64,000 bases of DNA from an uncultured Bacteroidales bacterium. Its GTDB lineage: Bacteria; Bacteroidota; Bacteroidia; Bacteroidales; Paludibacteraceae. How positions within the stretch are numbered: position 1 is the first letter of the stretch; the number at the start of each line of letters is the position of its first letter. A program made the position numbers and the translations under genes. The stretch spans positions 1 to 64,000 of the forward strand of contig CACZRD010000124.1 of NCBI GenBank assembly GCA_902783545.1. Direction: 5' to 3'. The notes beneath the pieces were generated by a model. That model saw only the letters and a list, made by a program, of their open reading frames with translations. It was not told where the DNA came from and ran no database searches. Shown here piece after piece: positions 43,484 to 52,130 of the stretch.

Positions 43484-45934
43484 ATGAAAACCCAAGCCCG
43501 ACTAACAGATTCTCTCACCGAACGTGAACAGCGCAACCGCCAACTATCGTTCCTTGCCGCTACGGAAAGCATCGTACTGTTGGCTAATGACGGTGTACTT
43601 CCGCTTGCTCCCTGCCGGATAGCGCTCTACGGCGCAGGCGCGGAATATACCATCAAAGGAGGCAGTGGCAGCGGGGAGGTGAATGTGCGTCATACGGTTT
43701 CCGTACTTGAAGGATTGGAGCAGACCGGATTTGATGTAGTCGGTAAGGACTGGATTCACCGCTACGATACACAGTGGAAAACCGGCAAACAAGCTTTCCT
43801 GCGCGCTGTGCGCCGACGGCTGTGGTGGCCTACAGCGAGCGTGATGAACGATGTCATGGCTTCTGAGTACCGGTTCCCGTCCGGTGACAAACTCACGGAA
43901 GAAGAACTGGCGGCAAGCGGTACAGATACCTGTCTCTACGTCCTATCAAGGCAATCCGGCGAGGGACACGACATGCGTGACGTATCGGGGAGTTTTCGTA
44001 TGGATGACACGGAGATACATAACATCCGTCTTTGCGCCGCGCATTTCGCACGGTTCATCCTCGTCATCAATACCGGTTGCCCTATCGACCTGTCGCCTAT
44101 AGATAACATATCAGGCATCCGCGCCATCGTCTATATGGGACAACTCGGCATGCAGGGCGGCAGAGCATTGGCGACTGTTCTTACCGGTGAATATACGCCT
44201 TCCGCCAAGCTAGCGGTCACGTGGCCGAAGACCTACGCCGACGTGCCCTTCGGTAGCGAGTTTGCTGATGGCGCACCGCGAGCCGCGTACAAGGAGGGTA
44301 TCTATGTCGGTTACCGTTATTATGACAGTTTTGATGTCGCGCCGCGTTATCCTTTCGGTTACGGACTGAGTTATACGACCTTCGCTCTCAGTGGCTGCAA
44401 ACTTGTGTTAGACAAGGGGCAAGTACACGGTAGCCTGCGCGTGACGAATACGGGCGGCGCCTATGCCGGTAGAGAGGTCGTTCAGGTCTATGCCCGTTGC
44501 CCTGGTGCTGACTGTGAGTACCAACGTCTTGTGGCTTTTGCCAAGACCGATCTGCTTGCACCCGGGCAGGAGCAAGTACTCACATTTGCGTTTCCACTCT
44601 CAACCCTCTCGTCTTATGACGAGCAACAGGCGCAAACGGTCATCGAAGCGGGCGGATACCTCATCGGCGTAGGTACATCGTCGCGTGATATCCCCCCTGC
44701 AGTTGTCATCCGTGTGAAGGAGCGTATCATACTATGCCGGCACAGACATCTATGTGCATCGGCTGGCAAGGTAGCTGAACTACATCATCCGAACAACTTC
44801 GATACCCCCGCACATCTGCCGGAGCTCATAGTGGACGCGAAGCACTTCACTGCGCAGACTGTTGACTACACCGATAGCTCGGAGATCCGCTCCCAACAGG
44901 TTGCACAAGTTCTCACCACCTTCACACCGGAAGATTGTATCCGCCTTTGTGTCGGTACGAGCATGTCCGGCGAGGATACGCGTGGCGACGGATTCCGTAC
45001 GCCGGGTGCAGTCGGTCACACCACTACGGCTTTTGTCCATCGAGGGATTCCAAACCTCGAATTCTGCGACGGTCCGGCTGGCGTACGGCTGGAACGACGT
45101 GCTGTACGATACCCGAGCGGCGAGATTCGTGCGGTGGATATATCGCTCTCCGTCTATGAGTACCTGCCGCCGTTCATCCTGCGATGGTTCGTTCTCGGCA
45201 ACCCCGACAAAGGGCAGTTACTCTATCAGTTTGTTACAGCCTTCCCTGTCGAGGCGATGCTGGCGCAGACATGGAACACCACTCTTGTTGAGCAGATCGG
45301 TCTCGCTGTGGGCGAAGAGATGGCCGAGTACGGCGTGACATTCTGGCTCGCGCCGGCTATGAACATCGTCCGTAATCCGCTATGCGGACGAAACTACGAG
45401 TACTACAGCGAAGATCCGCTGCTAACCGGACTGATGGCGGCGGCGGTCACACAAGGCGTGCAGCATATCCAGGGTTGCTATGCTACTGTCAAGCACTTTT
45501 GCGCCAATAATCAGGAGACCGACCGGTTCACCGTCTCGACCGATGCGGATGAGCGGGTATTGCGCGAGATTTATTGGCGTGGGTTCGAGATTGTTGTCCG
45601 CCAAGCGCACCCACGCGGTGTGATGGCAGCATATAACCGGCTCAATGATATCTATTGTGCTGAGAGCCGTGAACTGTGTACAGACTTGCTACGCCACGAG
45701 TGGGGATTCGAAGGAGTGGTTATGACTGACTGGTTCGCTACCGACAAGGGACGTGCTGATGCAGCAAAAGCGCTGCAAGCCGGTGTGGATCTAATGATGC
45801 CGGGGAGTAAGAACGATACCAAAGCACTCCGTAAAGCCTATCAGTCAGGCCTGCTGCCAGGTGCTGAACTGCGCTGTGCGGCAGCACGAGTGCTACAGGT
45901 TATATGCGACTCCAAAAGACAATCGGAAGAATAA
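43484..45934 (+). CDS. Circularly permuted GH3 beta-glucosidase-like enzyme
   Basis: 816 residues from MKTQARLTDS; the longer frame begins inside add and is rejected. The order of GH3 domains is swapped. First the GH3 C-terminal alpha/beta sandwich (SIVLLANDGVLPLAPCRIALYG ... LVINTGCPIDLSPI), then an Fn3-like domain (GYRYYDSFDVAPRYPFGYGLSYTTF ... GGAYAGREVVQVYAR), and only afterwards the TIM barrel (EFCDGPAGVRL, QTWNTTLVEQIG, CYATVKHFCANNQE, GVVMTDWF with nucleophile Asp near 760). Such permuted GH3 enzymes are known in gut anaerobes such as Ruminococcus and Butyrivibrio. No signal peptide, so cytoplasmic hydrolysis of imported glucosides is likely. Confidence 0.88.
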   Translation: MKTQARLTDSLTEREQRNRQLSFLAATESIVLLANDGVLPLAPCRIALYGAGAEYTIKGGSGSGEVNVRHTVSVLEGLEQTGFDVVGKDWIHRYDTQWKTGKQAFLRAVRRRLWWPTASVMNDVMASEYRFPSGDKLTEEELAASGTDTCLYVLSRQSGEGHDMRDVSGSFRMDDTEIHNIRLCAAHFARFILVINTGCPIDLSPIDNISGIRAIVYMGQLGMQGGRALATVLTGEYTPSAKLAVTWPKTYADVPFGSEFADGAPRAAYKEGIYVGYRYYDSFDVAPRYPFGYGLSYTTFALSGCKLVLDKGQVHGSLRVTNTGGAYAGREVVQVYARCPGADCEYQRLVAFAKTDLLAPGQEQVLTFAFPLSTLSSYDEQQAQTVIEAGGYLIGVGTSSRDIPPAVVIRVKERIILCRHRHLCASAGKVAELHHPNNFDTPAHLPELIVDAKHFTAQTVDYTDSSEIRSQQVAQVLTTFTPEDCIRLCVGTSMSGEDTRGDGFRTPGAVGHTTTAFVHRGIPNLEFCDGPAGVRLERRAVRYPSGEIRAVDISLSVYEYLPPFILRWFVLGNPDKGQLLYQFVTAFPVEAMLAQTWNTTLVEQIGLAVGEEMAEYGVTFWLAPAMNIVRNPLCGRNYEYYSEDPLLTGLMAAAVTQGVQHIQGCYATVKHFCANNQETDRFTVSTDADERVLREIYWRGFEIVVRQAHPRGVMAAYNRLNDIYCAESRELCTDLLRHEWGFEGVVMTDWFATDKGRADAAKALQAGVDLMMPGSKNDTKALRKAYQSGLLPGAELRCAAARVLQVICDSKRQSEE

Positions 45935-45955
45935 TTCGATTTTTCAGAGCGAAAA

Positions 45956-45987
45956 TTTGCAAATATGGTATATTTTTTGTAAATTTG
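45956..45987 (+). promoter_or_regulatory. Bacteroidales promoter for holB
   Basis: TTTG at 45956-45959, 20-nt spacer, TAAATTTG at 45980-45987; predicted start near 45994. This favours the ATG at 46016 over the TTG at 46004. Confidence 0.8.
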
Positions 45988-46015
45988 CAGGCTGTTAGTT
46001 AAATTGCAACAACTG

Positions 46016-47155
46016 ATGTTACTCAAGCAGATTATAGGTCAAGATGTCGTCAAGCGCGAACTGTGCCGCAGTGTGCAAGAGGGGAAAATCCCTCATGCCC
46101 TGCTGCTGTCCGGTTCGTCGGGTGTCGGCAAACTGCCTTTAGCACTGGCTTTTGCGCAGTACATCGCGTGCAAGCACCGCACCGAGACCGATGCCTGCGG
46201 CGTGTGCCCCACCTGTCTGCAATACAGCAAGCTCCAGCATCCTGACCTGCATTTCGTGTTCCCGATAGTCAAGGTCGATAAGGGCGCAGAAATCTGCGAC
46301 GATTATCTGAGCGAGTTCCGGCAGATGGTGCTCAGTAACCCCTACTGCGATGCTGATGACTGGACGCAAGTCATGGGGGCAGAGAAGAAACAGAGTCTTA
46401 TCTACGAGAAGGAGAGCAGCGAGATCCAGCGCAAACTCTCGCTCAAATCCTTCGCCGACGGCTACAAGGTGATGATTGTATGGCAGCCGGAAAAGATGCA
46501 TATAGCCTGCGCCAATAAACTGCTCAAACTCCTCGAAGAACCGCCTGAGATGACAGTTTTCCTCTTTGTGAGCGAGCACCCCGAACAGTTGCTGCCTACT
46601 ATCATATCCCGCCTGCGCCCGCTTCCTGTTCCTCGGCTGAGTGATGAAGAGATAGTGAAAGCTTTGACAGATCAGCAATTCACTCCCCAACAGGCGCAAG
46701 ACGCTGCACGTCTCGCCGCGGGCAGTTACCGTGAAGCGCTGCGCATACTCGATGCCGAAGACCGAGACAAACAACTCTTCGCCGAGTTTCAGGAGCTGAT
46801 GCGTAATGCATGGCTCGTAGGCGTGCGTAAGAACTACGAAGCACTGCAACGACTCAACGAGTGGTCGCAGAATATGGCAAAAGAGTCGCGTGAACGACAG
46901 TGTGCATTCCTGCAGTTTGCCCAACGACTCATCCGGGAGAACTTCATATACAACTATGGCGAACCTTTGCTCAACTACGAGACAACCGATGAGCAACAGT
47001 TCTCTGTGAAGTTTGCACCGTTCATCAATGAGCGAAATATCGAACAGTTCACCGAGCAGTTCGCACAAGCCGAAGCGCAGATCATGCAGAACGCTAATGC
47101 ACGAATGGTGCTTTTCGATCTATGCTTGCAATGTATAGTACTGATTAAACGTTAA
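46016..47155 (+). CDS. holB: DNA polymerase III delta-prime subunit
   Basis: Clamp-loader ATPase-like subunit. Opening KQIIGQDVVKRELCRSVQEG, P-loop SGSSGVGKLPLALAFAQ (the Thr/Ser after Lys is Leu, as in many non-hydrolysing delta-prime proteins), zinc cysteines CGVCPTCLQYSKLQHPD, sensor region LLKLLEEPPEMTVFLFVSE and SRLRPLPVPRL. 379 residues. Its stop codon (47153-47155) lies inside an 8-bp-unit repeat. Followed by the RicT-like gene. Confidence 0.9.
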   Translation: MLLKQIIGQDVVKRELCRSVQEGKIPHALLLSGSSGVGKLPLALAFAQYIACKHRTETDACGVCPTCLQYSKLQHPDLHFVFPIVKVDKGAEICDDYLSEFRQMVLSNPYCDADDWTQVMGAEKKQSLIYEKESSEIQRKLSLKSFADGYKVMIVWQPEKMHIACANKLLKLLEEPPEMTVFLFVSEHPEQLLPTIISRLRPLPVPRLSDEEIVKALTDQQFTPQQAQDAARLAAGSYREALRILDAEDRDKQLFAEFQELMRNAWLVGVRKNYEALQRLNEWSQNMAKESRERQCAFLQFAQRLIRENFIYNYGEPLLNYETTDEQQFSVKFAPFINERNIEQFTEQFAQAEAQIMQNANARMVLFDLCLQCIVLIKR

Positions 47156-47209
47156 AGAGTTAAATAGTTAAAATGGTTTCGATTGATATCGAAACGTTAA
47201 AGAGTTAAA
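47147..47209. repeat. 18-bp direct repeats flanking a perfect hairpin (holB-ricT gap)
   Basis: Direct repeats AAACGTTAAAGAGTTAAA at 47147-47164 and 47192-47209, built on a GTTAAAnn 8-bp unit. Between them a hairpin: GTTTCGAT (47176-47183), loop TGAT, ATCGAAAC (47188-47195). The second repeat ends directly before the ATG at 47210, where a ribosome would bind. Confidence 0.8.
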
Positions 47210-48385
47210 ATGAAACAGGATTTTGTGTTAAATAGTGAATCCGGTCGGTACACCGAGAAATCCTATCGCCGCAACTCCGAGCATATGCTACCGGTGGTAG
47301 ACTGGCTCGCTGACCTGCCGGAGACGGTCGCCAAAACGGAATTTGTGGAAGTGCAGTTTAAGAACACTCGTAAATTCTACTACCGCAACGTCAACCATCT
47401 GCCGCTGGAGAAAGGTATGAAGATCGTCGTGGAAGGCAATCCCGGGCACGACGTGGGAGAGGTTACACTGGTCGGGCAACTCGTTCTCCTGCAGATGCGC
47501 AAGAACCATATCGACATCGAGCACTTTGAGGCACGGGCTATCTACCGCTTGGCTACCGAAGCTGACCTCCAGCGCGCTGAGGAAGCGCATGCTTTGGAAC
47601 ACGAGACGATGATCAAGGCGCGTAAGATTGCCAAGGACATGCAACTTGAGATGAAGATCGGCGATGTGGAGTATCAAGGCGATGGTGGCAAAGCAATCTT
47701 CTTCTACATAGCTGACGGACGTGTGGACTTCCGCCAACTCATCAAGGTCTATGCCGAGACGTTTCGTATCCGCGTGGAGATGCGGCAGATAGGCGCGCGC
47801 CAGGAGGCAGGGCGTATAGGCGGTACAGGACCTTGTGGACGCGAACTATGTTGCTCCACATGGATGACGAAGTTCTCATCTGTCGGCACGGGTGCTGCGC
47901 GACTGCAGAACCTATCACCTAACCCGCAGAAGTTGGCAGGGCAATGTGCTAAACTCAAGTGCTGCCTGAACTACGAGATTCCTACCTACGAGGAGGCAGT
48001 AGCGAAACTTCCCGACAGACGTACTCCGCTGGAGACGCTCACATCTACCTGGTACCTGTTCGCTACTGACCCGCTGCAAGGCACGGTCACGTATTCCACC
48101 GACCCGCGTCAGGCGGTGAACCTTGAGATTATTTCTGCAGAACGCGCCAAGGCTATCATCGAGATGAACCAACGTGGCGAGAAACCCGATGACCTCGGAG
48201 GCAAGCATACAACGATTGAGGGCTCGGAGGTGGGCTATGCTAATGTTGTCGGGCAGGATGATGTCCATCGCTTTGACCGTCGCCGCGGAAATGACCGTCG
48301 CGAGAGCCGCGACCATCGCGAACGCCGTGACAACCGCCCACATAATGGTTCATATGACCGACAAAGACGTGATCGCCATGAATAA
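47210..48385 (+). CDS. ricT: PSP1-domain protein, RicT/YaaT-like
   Basis: 391 residues. The PSP1 C-terminal domain gives the call: IFFYIADGRVDFRQLIKVYAETFRIRVEMRQIGARQEAG, then GGTGPCGRELCCSTWM and AGQCAKLKCCLNYE with the conserved Cys set that can hold an Fe-S cluster. In Firmicutes the homologue belongs to the RicAFT complex controlling RNA processing; its role in Bacteroidota is not settled. The C-terminal 50 residues are Arg/Asp-rich and low complexity (RRGNDRRESRDHRERRD). Its stop overlaps the gldH start by 8 nt. Confidence 0.88.
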   Translation: MKQDFVLNSESGRYTEKSYRRNSEHMLPVVDWLADLPETVAKTEFVEVQFKNTRKFYYRNVNHLPLEKGMKIVVEGNPGHDVGEVTLVGQLVLLQMRKNHIDIEHFEARAIYRLATEADLQRAEEAHALEHETMIKARKIAKDMQLEMKIGDVEYQGDGGKAIFFYIADGRVDFRQLIKVYAETFRIRVEMRQIGARQEAGRIGGTGPCGRELCCSTWMTKFSSVGTGAARLQNLSPNPQKLAGQCAKLKCCLNYEIPTYEEAVAKLPDRRTPLETLTSTWYLFATDPLQGTVTYSTDPRQAVNLEIISAERAKAIIEMNQRGEKPDDLGGKHTTIEGSEVGYANVVGQDDVHRFDRRRGNDRRESRDHRERRDNRPHNGSYDRQRRDRHE

Positions 48386-48854
48386 CCGACTGCTGATACT
48401 GTTATGCCTGCCGCTGCTGATGACAGCCTGCCGCCGCGATGTGATTAGCAGCGTGCATCATGACCTGCCCGAGCAAGGCTGGGCAATGACCGATACCGTT
48501 AGGCTCGCTCTGGATGTTCCTGACAGTACCGTATCCTACGATCTCGCGCTTATGCTGCGGCACACCGATAGGTATACCTACCAGAACCTCTGGCTTTTCA
48601 TCCAGTCTTGCGACAGCCTTTCGCCTGTGCAGAGCGACACCGTCATGGCGTGTCTTGCCGATGACCGCGGACAGTGGCTTGGCACCCGTGCCGGACGATA
48701 CTACTCGGGGTATGTGATCATGGAACGTGATATCACTTTCCCTACAGCCGGCACATACTCCTATGTCATCATACATGGCATGCGCGACTCTGTGATATAC
48801 GGTATAGCTGATGTCGGATTAGAACTTCGCAAACACAATCATGGGCAAGAATAA
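48378..48854 (+). CDS. gldH: Gliding motility lipoprotein GldH
   Basis: 158 residues. Signal peptide II (LLILLCLPLLMTACRRDV), then SSVHHDLPEQGWAMTDTVRLALDVPD, RHTDRYTYQNLWLFIQ, and the end SYVIIHGMRDSVIYGIADVGLELRK, all typical of GldH. Known from Flavobacterium as required for gliding and type IX-linked functions; in non-motile Bacteroidales it is kept next to ricT. The chosen ATG overlaps ricT by 8 nt; a longer frame that starts inside ricT is a shadow. Confidence 0.88.
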   Translation: MNNRLLILLCLPLLMTACRRDVISSVHHDLPEQGWAMTDTVRLALDVPDSTVSYDLALMLRHTDRYTYQNLWLFIQSCDSLSPVQSDTVMACLADDRGQWLGTRAGRYYSGYVIMERDITFPTAGTYSYVIIHGMRDSVIYGIADVGLELRKHNHGQE

Positions 48855-49626
48855 ACTGAAGAAATTCGCCGAGATGGCTCAGATGTCCTGTGTCTTCCAG
48901 TGCGGAGCGCGGGAAGTCCTTGCGGAATCTCCCGTCCTCACGATGAAAGGTGAGTGGCGGAACAAGTTTTTCCACAACGCTCATCCTCTTCTGTTGGAAC
49001 TCGGTTGTGGTCATGGCGACTACACCGTCGGTTTGGCGCGCGTTTATCCTGATACGAACTATATCGGCGTGGATATCAAAGGTGCACGTATGTGGCAGGG
49101 AGCCAAGCAGGCCACCGGGGAGGGGCTCATGAACGTAGCGTTTCTGAGAACGAACATCGAGATGCTGCCTAACTTCTTCGCTGCCGATGAGGTCGATGGA
49201 CTGTGGATCACCTTCCCTGACCCACAGATGAAGAAAGCCACCAAACGACTGACCTCCACCTACTTTATGGAGCGCTATCGCCAACTCCTGCGTGATGGAG
49301 CAACGATTCATCTGAAGACCGACAGTCCTTTCCTTTATACTTATACTCGCGCGATGATAGAGGTGAACCATCTGCCCCTGCTCTGCGACACTGATGACCT
49401 CTATAATCAGCAGCCAGCAGTCAGCAATCTGCAATCAGTTCGGCTGGAAGATGCCCGGAGATTACAGACTCACTATGAACATCAGTGGCTCGAGCGCGGA
49501 TTGACCATCAAGTACCTCGCGTGGCAACTACCTAAGTCCGGCGCACTCGTCGAACCCGAAATAGAAATAGAAAAAGATACCTATCGTTCCTACGGTCGTA
49601 ATTATGTATCCCAAGCAAATCATTGA
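48841..49626 (+). CDS. trmB: tRNA (guanine-N7)-methyltransferase
   Basis: SAM-dependent m7G46 methylation of tRNA. LLELGCGHGDYTVGLAR (SAM site), YIGVDIKGARMWQGAKQA, LWITFPDPQMKKATKRLTS and HLKTDSPFLYTYTRAMI are TrmB signatures. 261 residues, a little long because a 35-bp heptamer array (49406-49440, read NQQPAVSNLQSVR) sits in the loop before HYEHQWLERGLTIKYL. Overlaps gldH by 14 nt and the Mrp gene by 23 nt: tight coupling. Confidence 0.95.
   Translation: MGKNKLKKFAEMAQMSCVFQCGAREVLAESPVLTMKGEWRNKFFHNAHPLLLELGCGHGDYTVGLARVYPDTNYIGVDIKGARMWQGAKQATGEGLMNVAFLRTNIEMLPNFFAADEVDGLWITFPDPQMKKATKRLTSTYFMERYRQLLRDGATIHLKTDSPFLYTYTRAMIEVNHLPLLCDTDDLYNQQPAVSNLQSVRLEDARRLQTHYEHQWLERGLTIKYLAWQLPKSGALVEPEIEIEKDTYRSYGRNYVSQANH
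49406..49440. repeat. Heptamer array, family A (5 units) inside trmB
   Basis: ATCAGCA, GCCAGCA, GTCAGCA, ATCTGCA, ATCAGTT in the loop region of TrmB. Confidence 0.9.
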
Positions 49627-50641
49627 CGCATTACAACATGTCCGTTACCCGGGTAACGGCATGAACCTCATCGAGGCAGGAATGCTTGAAGACGATATAC
49701 GCATCTCCGGCATGGAGGTTTCGTTCTCGCTTATCTTCGATAAAGATACCGATCCCTTCCAACGCTCCGTACTCAAGGCGGCGGAAGTCGCTGTGCAAAC
49801 ATATGTCGATGCCAATGCTGCCGTACATATCCACACCAAGTATCGCAAGCAAGTGCAGCCCGAAGCCGGTGCCGAGCAGCGTTCGCTGCAAGCGAAACAC
49901 ATCATCGCCATCCACTCCGGTAAGGGTGGAGTAGGCAAATCCACCGTAGCGGTGAACCTCGCCGTGGCTCTCGCACAACGGGGATATAAGGTAGGGCTGT
50001 TAGACGCGGATATCCACGGGCCGAGTATCCCGAAGATGTTCCATGTCGAGGATGCTCGCCCTGTAGCCGAGACAGTAGACGGCCGTGACTTGATAGTGCC
50101 TATCGAACAGTATGGCGTCAAGATGCTGTCTATCGGGTTCTTCGTCGATGTGCAGTCCGCTGTCGTATGGCGCGGAGGCATGGCTTCGAACGCTATCAAG
50201 CAGCTCATCAACGATGCGCTGTGGGGAGAACTCGATTACTTCCTCATCGATCTTCCGCCGGGCACGTCGGATATCCATCTCACACTCATCCAGACACTCC
50301 AACTCACCGGTGCTATCGTGGTTACTACGCCGCAGGATGTAGCGCTCGTCGATGCCCGCAAGGGAGTGGATATGTTCACCAATGATAAGGTCAACGTGCC
50401 TGTACTCGGGCTGATTGAGAATATGTCGTACTTCACGCCTGCCGAGTTGCCGGATCACAAGTATTACATATTCGGCCGTGGCGGAGGAAAACGTCTGGCA
50501 GACGAGTTACACATCCCCTTGCTTGGCGAGGTGCCGCTCGTGCAGTCTATCCGTGAAGGCGGCGACGACGGGATGCCGATTGTTTTACAATCCGGACACC
50601 CCGCCGCACGTATCTTCGACAGCATAGCTGCCGCTATCTAA
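49604..50641 (+). CDS. mrp: Mrp/NBP35-type iron-sulfur carrier ATPase (ApbC)
   Basis: Fe-S cluster carrier P-loop ATPase. N-terminal MIP18/FeS-assembly domain (DALQHVRYPGNGMNLIEAG), then a deviant Walker A IHSGKGGVGKSTVAVNLAVAL, LLDADIHGPSIPKMFHVED, FLIDLPPGTSDIHLTL, VTTPQDVALVDARKGVDMF, VLGLIENMSYFTP. The CxxC near the C-terminus common in relatives is not evident. 345 residues. Confidence 0.93.
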   Translation: MYPKQIIDALQHVRYPGNGMNLIEAGMLEDDIRISGMEVSFSLIFDKDTDPFQRSVLKAAEVAVQTYVDANAAVHIHTKYRKQVQPEAGAEQRSLQAKHIIAIHSGKGGVGKSTVAVNLAVALAQRGYKVGLLDADIHGPSIPKMFHVEDARPVAETVDGRDLIVPIEQYGVKMLSIGFFVDVQSAVVWRGGMASNAIKQLINDALWGELDYFLIDLPPGTSDIHLTLIQTLQLTGAIVVTTPQDVALVDARKGVDMFTNDKVNVPVLGLIENMSYFTPAELPDHKYYIFGRGGGKRLADELHIPLLGEVPLVQSIREGGDDGMPIVLQSGHPAARIFDSIAAAI

Positions 50642-50669
50642 ACTCTCAACACTAAACTTTTAACTCCTC
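50642..50669. repeat. Heptamer array between mrp and preA (convergent stops)
   Basis: ACTCTCA, ACACTAA, ACTTTTA, ACTCCTC span the gap between the two convergent stop codons and contain the stop of the preA-like gene (50660-50662). Confidence 0.7.
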
Positions 50670-52117
50670 TTCGGCATTCGCTTCGCTACGCCTATGGCTC
50701 CTGTCGGACATACGAGGCGACACAGATGGCAGCCTACGCATTTCGTGCCTACGATCTGCGGTTTTCGGTCGTCACCGAAGGTGATAGCCTGGTGTCCGCC
50801 ATCGGCGCAGGAGACATAGCAACGTCCGCAACCGATACACTTCTCGCGGTCGATCTTCGGGAAGACCATCGTCTCGCGGTCAAGATCGGAAGGCAGTACG
50901 ATGTTCTTCAGTTCCTCGCCTACCAGTTTCTTCAGCTCTACTATACCGCGCTCCTGCATGTAGTGTTGCAGACCGAGTTTCAGGTCGTCGATGATGCGGT
51001 AGCCGTATTGCATCACGGCGGTACAAACCTGCACGTTACGGCAACCAAGCTGGATGAACTCCAGCGCGTCACGCCATGTCTCGATGCCGCCTATACCGCT
51101 GATATCCATGTGTTTCTCGATGCCGGCTTTATGCAGAATCGGATTAGCCGTCATCTCATATATCATTCGCAATGCGATGGGTTTGACGGCCTTGCCCGAA
51201 TAGCCGCTTACGGTTTTCTTTTCGCTCACTTCGGCGTCGCGGCTCATGGTGATGGATTTGATGGTATTGATGGCGCTTATGCCTTTGGCGCCGCCGAAGT
51301 AGCAAGCCATGGAAACCTTGCTCATCGTTGCTATGTTCGGCGTCATCTTCGGGATGACCGGTATATGCACGGCTTCCGATACAAATGAGGTGTATGCCAG
51401 CACCAGTTCGGGGTCCTGACCTATATCCGATCCTAATCCTGAGAGCCGCATCTGCGGGCAGGAGAAGTTCAGCTCCACCGCATCGCAGCCGGCCTTTTCA
51501 GCCATCTTTGCCAGCTCGATCCACTCCTCCTCGGTCTGACCCATGATCGAGGCGATGACGACCTTCGTCGGGTAGTTCTGTTTGAGCCGGTGCAGGATGT
51601 CGAAGTCCATGGTGTAGGGGTTCTCGCTCAGTTGCTCCATGTTACGGAATCCTACAAACGGCGTGCCTTCCTTGCGTACCGCATCGAAGCGCGGTGACAC
51701 CTCACGGATATCCTGTTTGCAGATCGTCTTGTAGAACACGCCACCCCAGCCGGCTTCGAAGGCACGGGCTACCATCTCGTAGTTCGTGCAAACGGCTGAC
51801 GAGGCGAGGAAGAACGGGTTCTCGCACACAATGTCGCAGAAGTTCAACTCCAAGCTCGGCAGTTCGCCTTTAGGGCTTTCAGCCTCTTTCAACTTTTGAC
51901 TTTCAACTTTCAGTTCGCTGATGCGTATCGGCCGGTCATAGTGGATACAAGCCTGCTCTGCGGCTTGCAGTTCGGCATCGGTCATCGATTCGAACAGCTC
52001 GGTAGCAGTCCAGTGGTTGTCGAATCGTAGTGCGCGGATTGCGCGGGCGGCTTTCTGACCGCAGGGAGCGTCTGCACATAGTAGGCAACGCGCCACTTCT
52101 TCTTGAATGTGTAACAT
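50660..52117 (-). CDS. preA: PreA-like dihydropyrimidine/dihydroorotate dehydrogenase with ferredoxin domains
   Basis: 485 residues. N-terminal 60 residues (EEVARCLLCADAPCGQKAAR) resemble the Fe-S segment found in the partner PreT/GltD proteins. Residues about 85-380 form the DHOD-like FMN barrel (ELNFCDIVCENPFFLASSAV, VELNFSCPQMRLSGLGSDIG, VIPKMTPNIATMSKV, GKAVKPIALRMI, GIGGIETWRDALEFIQLG). C-terminal 2x[4Fe-4S]: CIGCGRCYVSCADGGHQ and CVGCHLCRLVCPTGAI. E. coli PreA is about 75 residues shorter and needs PreT, which is absent here; the N-terminal extension may stand in for part of it. A heptamer array (51887-51914, SELKVESQKLKEA) lies in the linker between the extension and the barrel. Confidence 0.87.
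   Translation of the reverse strand: MLHIQEEVARCLLCADAPCGQKAARAIRALRFDNHWTATELFESMTDAELQAAEQACIHYDRPIRISELKVESQKLKEAESPKGELPSLELNFCDIVCENPFFLASSAVCTNYEMVARAFEAGWGGVFYKTICKQDIREVSPRFDAVRKEGTPFVGFRNMEQLSENPYTMDFDILHRLKQNYPTKVVIASIMGQTEEEWIELAKMAEKAGCDAVELNFSCPQMRLSGLGSDIGQDPELVLAYTSFVSEAVHIPVIPKMTPNIATMSKVSMACYFGGAKGISAINTIKSITMSRDAEVSEKKTVSGYSGKAVKPIALRMIYEMTANPILHKAGIEKHMDISGIGGIETWRDALEFIQLGCRNVQVCTAVMQYGYRIIDDLKLGLQHYMQERGIVELKKLVGEELKNIVLPSDLDRETMVFPKIDREKCIGCGRCYVSCADGGHQAITFGDDRKPQIVGTKCVGCHLCRLVCPTGAIGVAKRMPKRS
51887..51914. repeat. Heptamer array, family C (4 units) inside preA
   Basis: TTTCAAC, TTTTGAC, TTTCAAC, TTTCAGT (plus strand). Same family as the intergenic array at 60957-60998. 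Confidence 0.9.
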
Positions 52118-52130
52118 GGTTGTTAGGTCT

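Noticed and set aside
46139..47068. 309-codon minus-strand open frame over holB
   Set aside because: Shadow of holB; no independent evidence.
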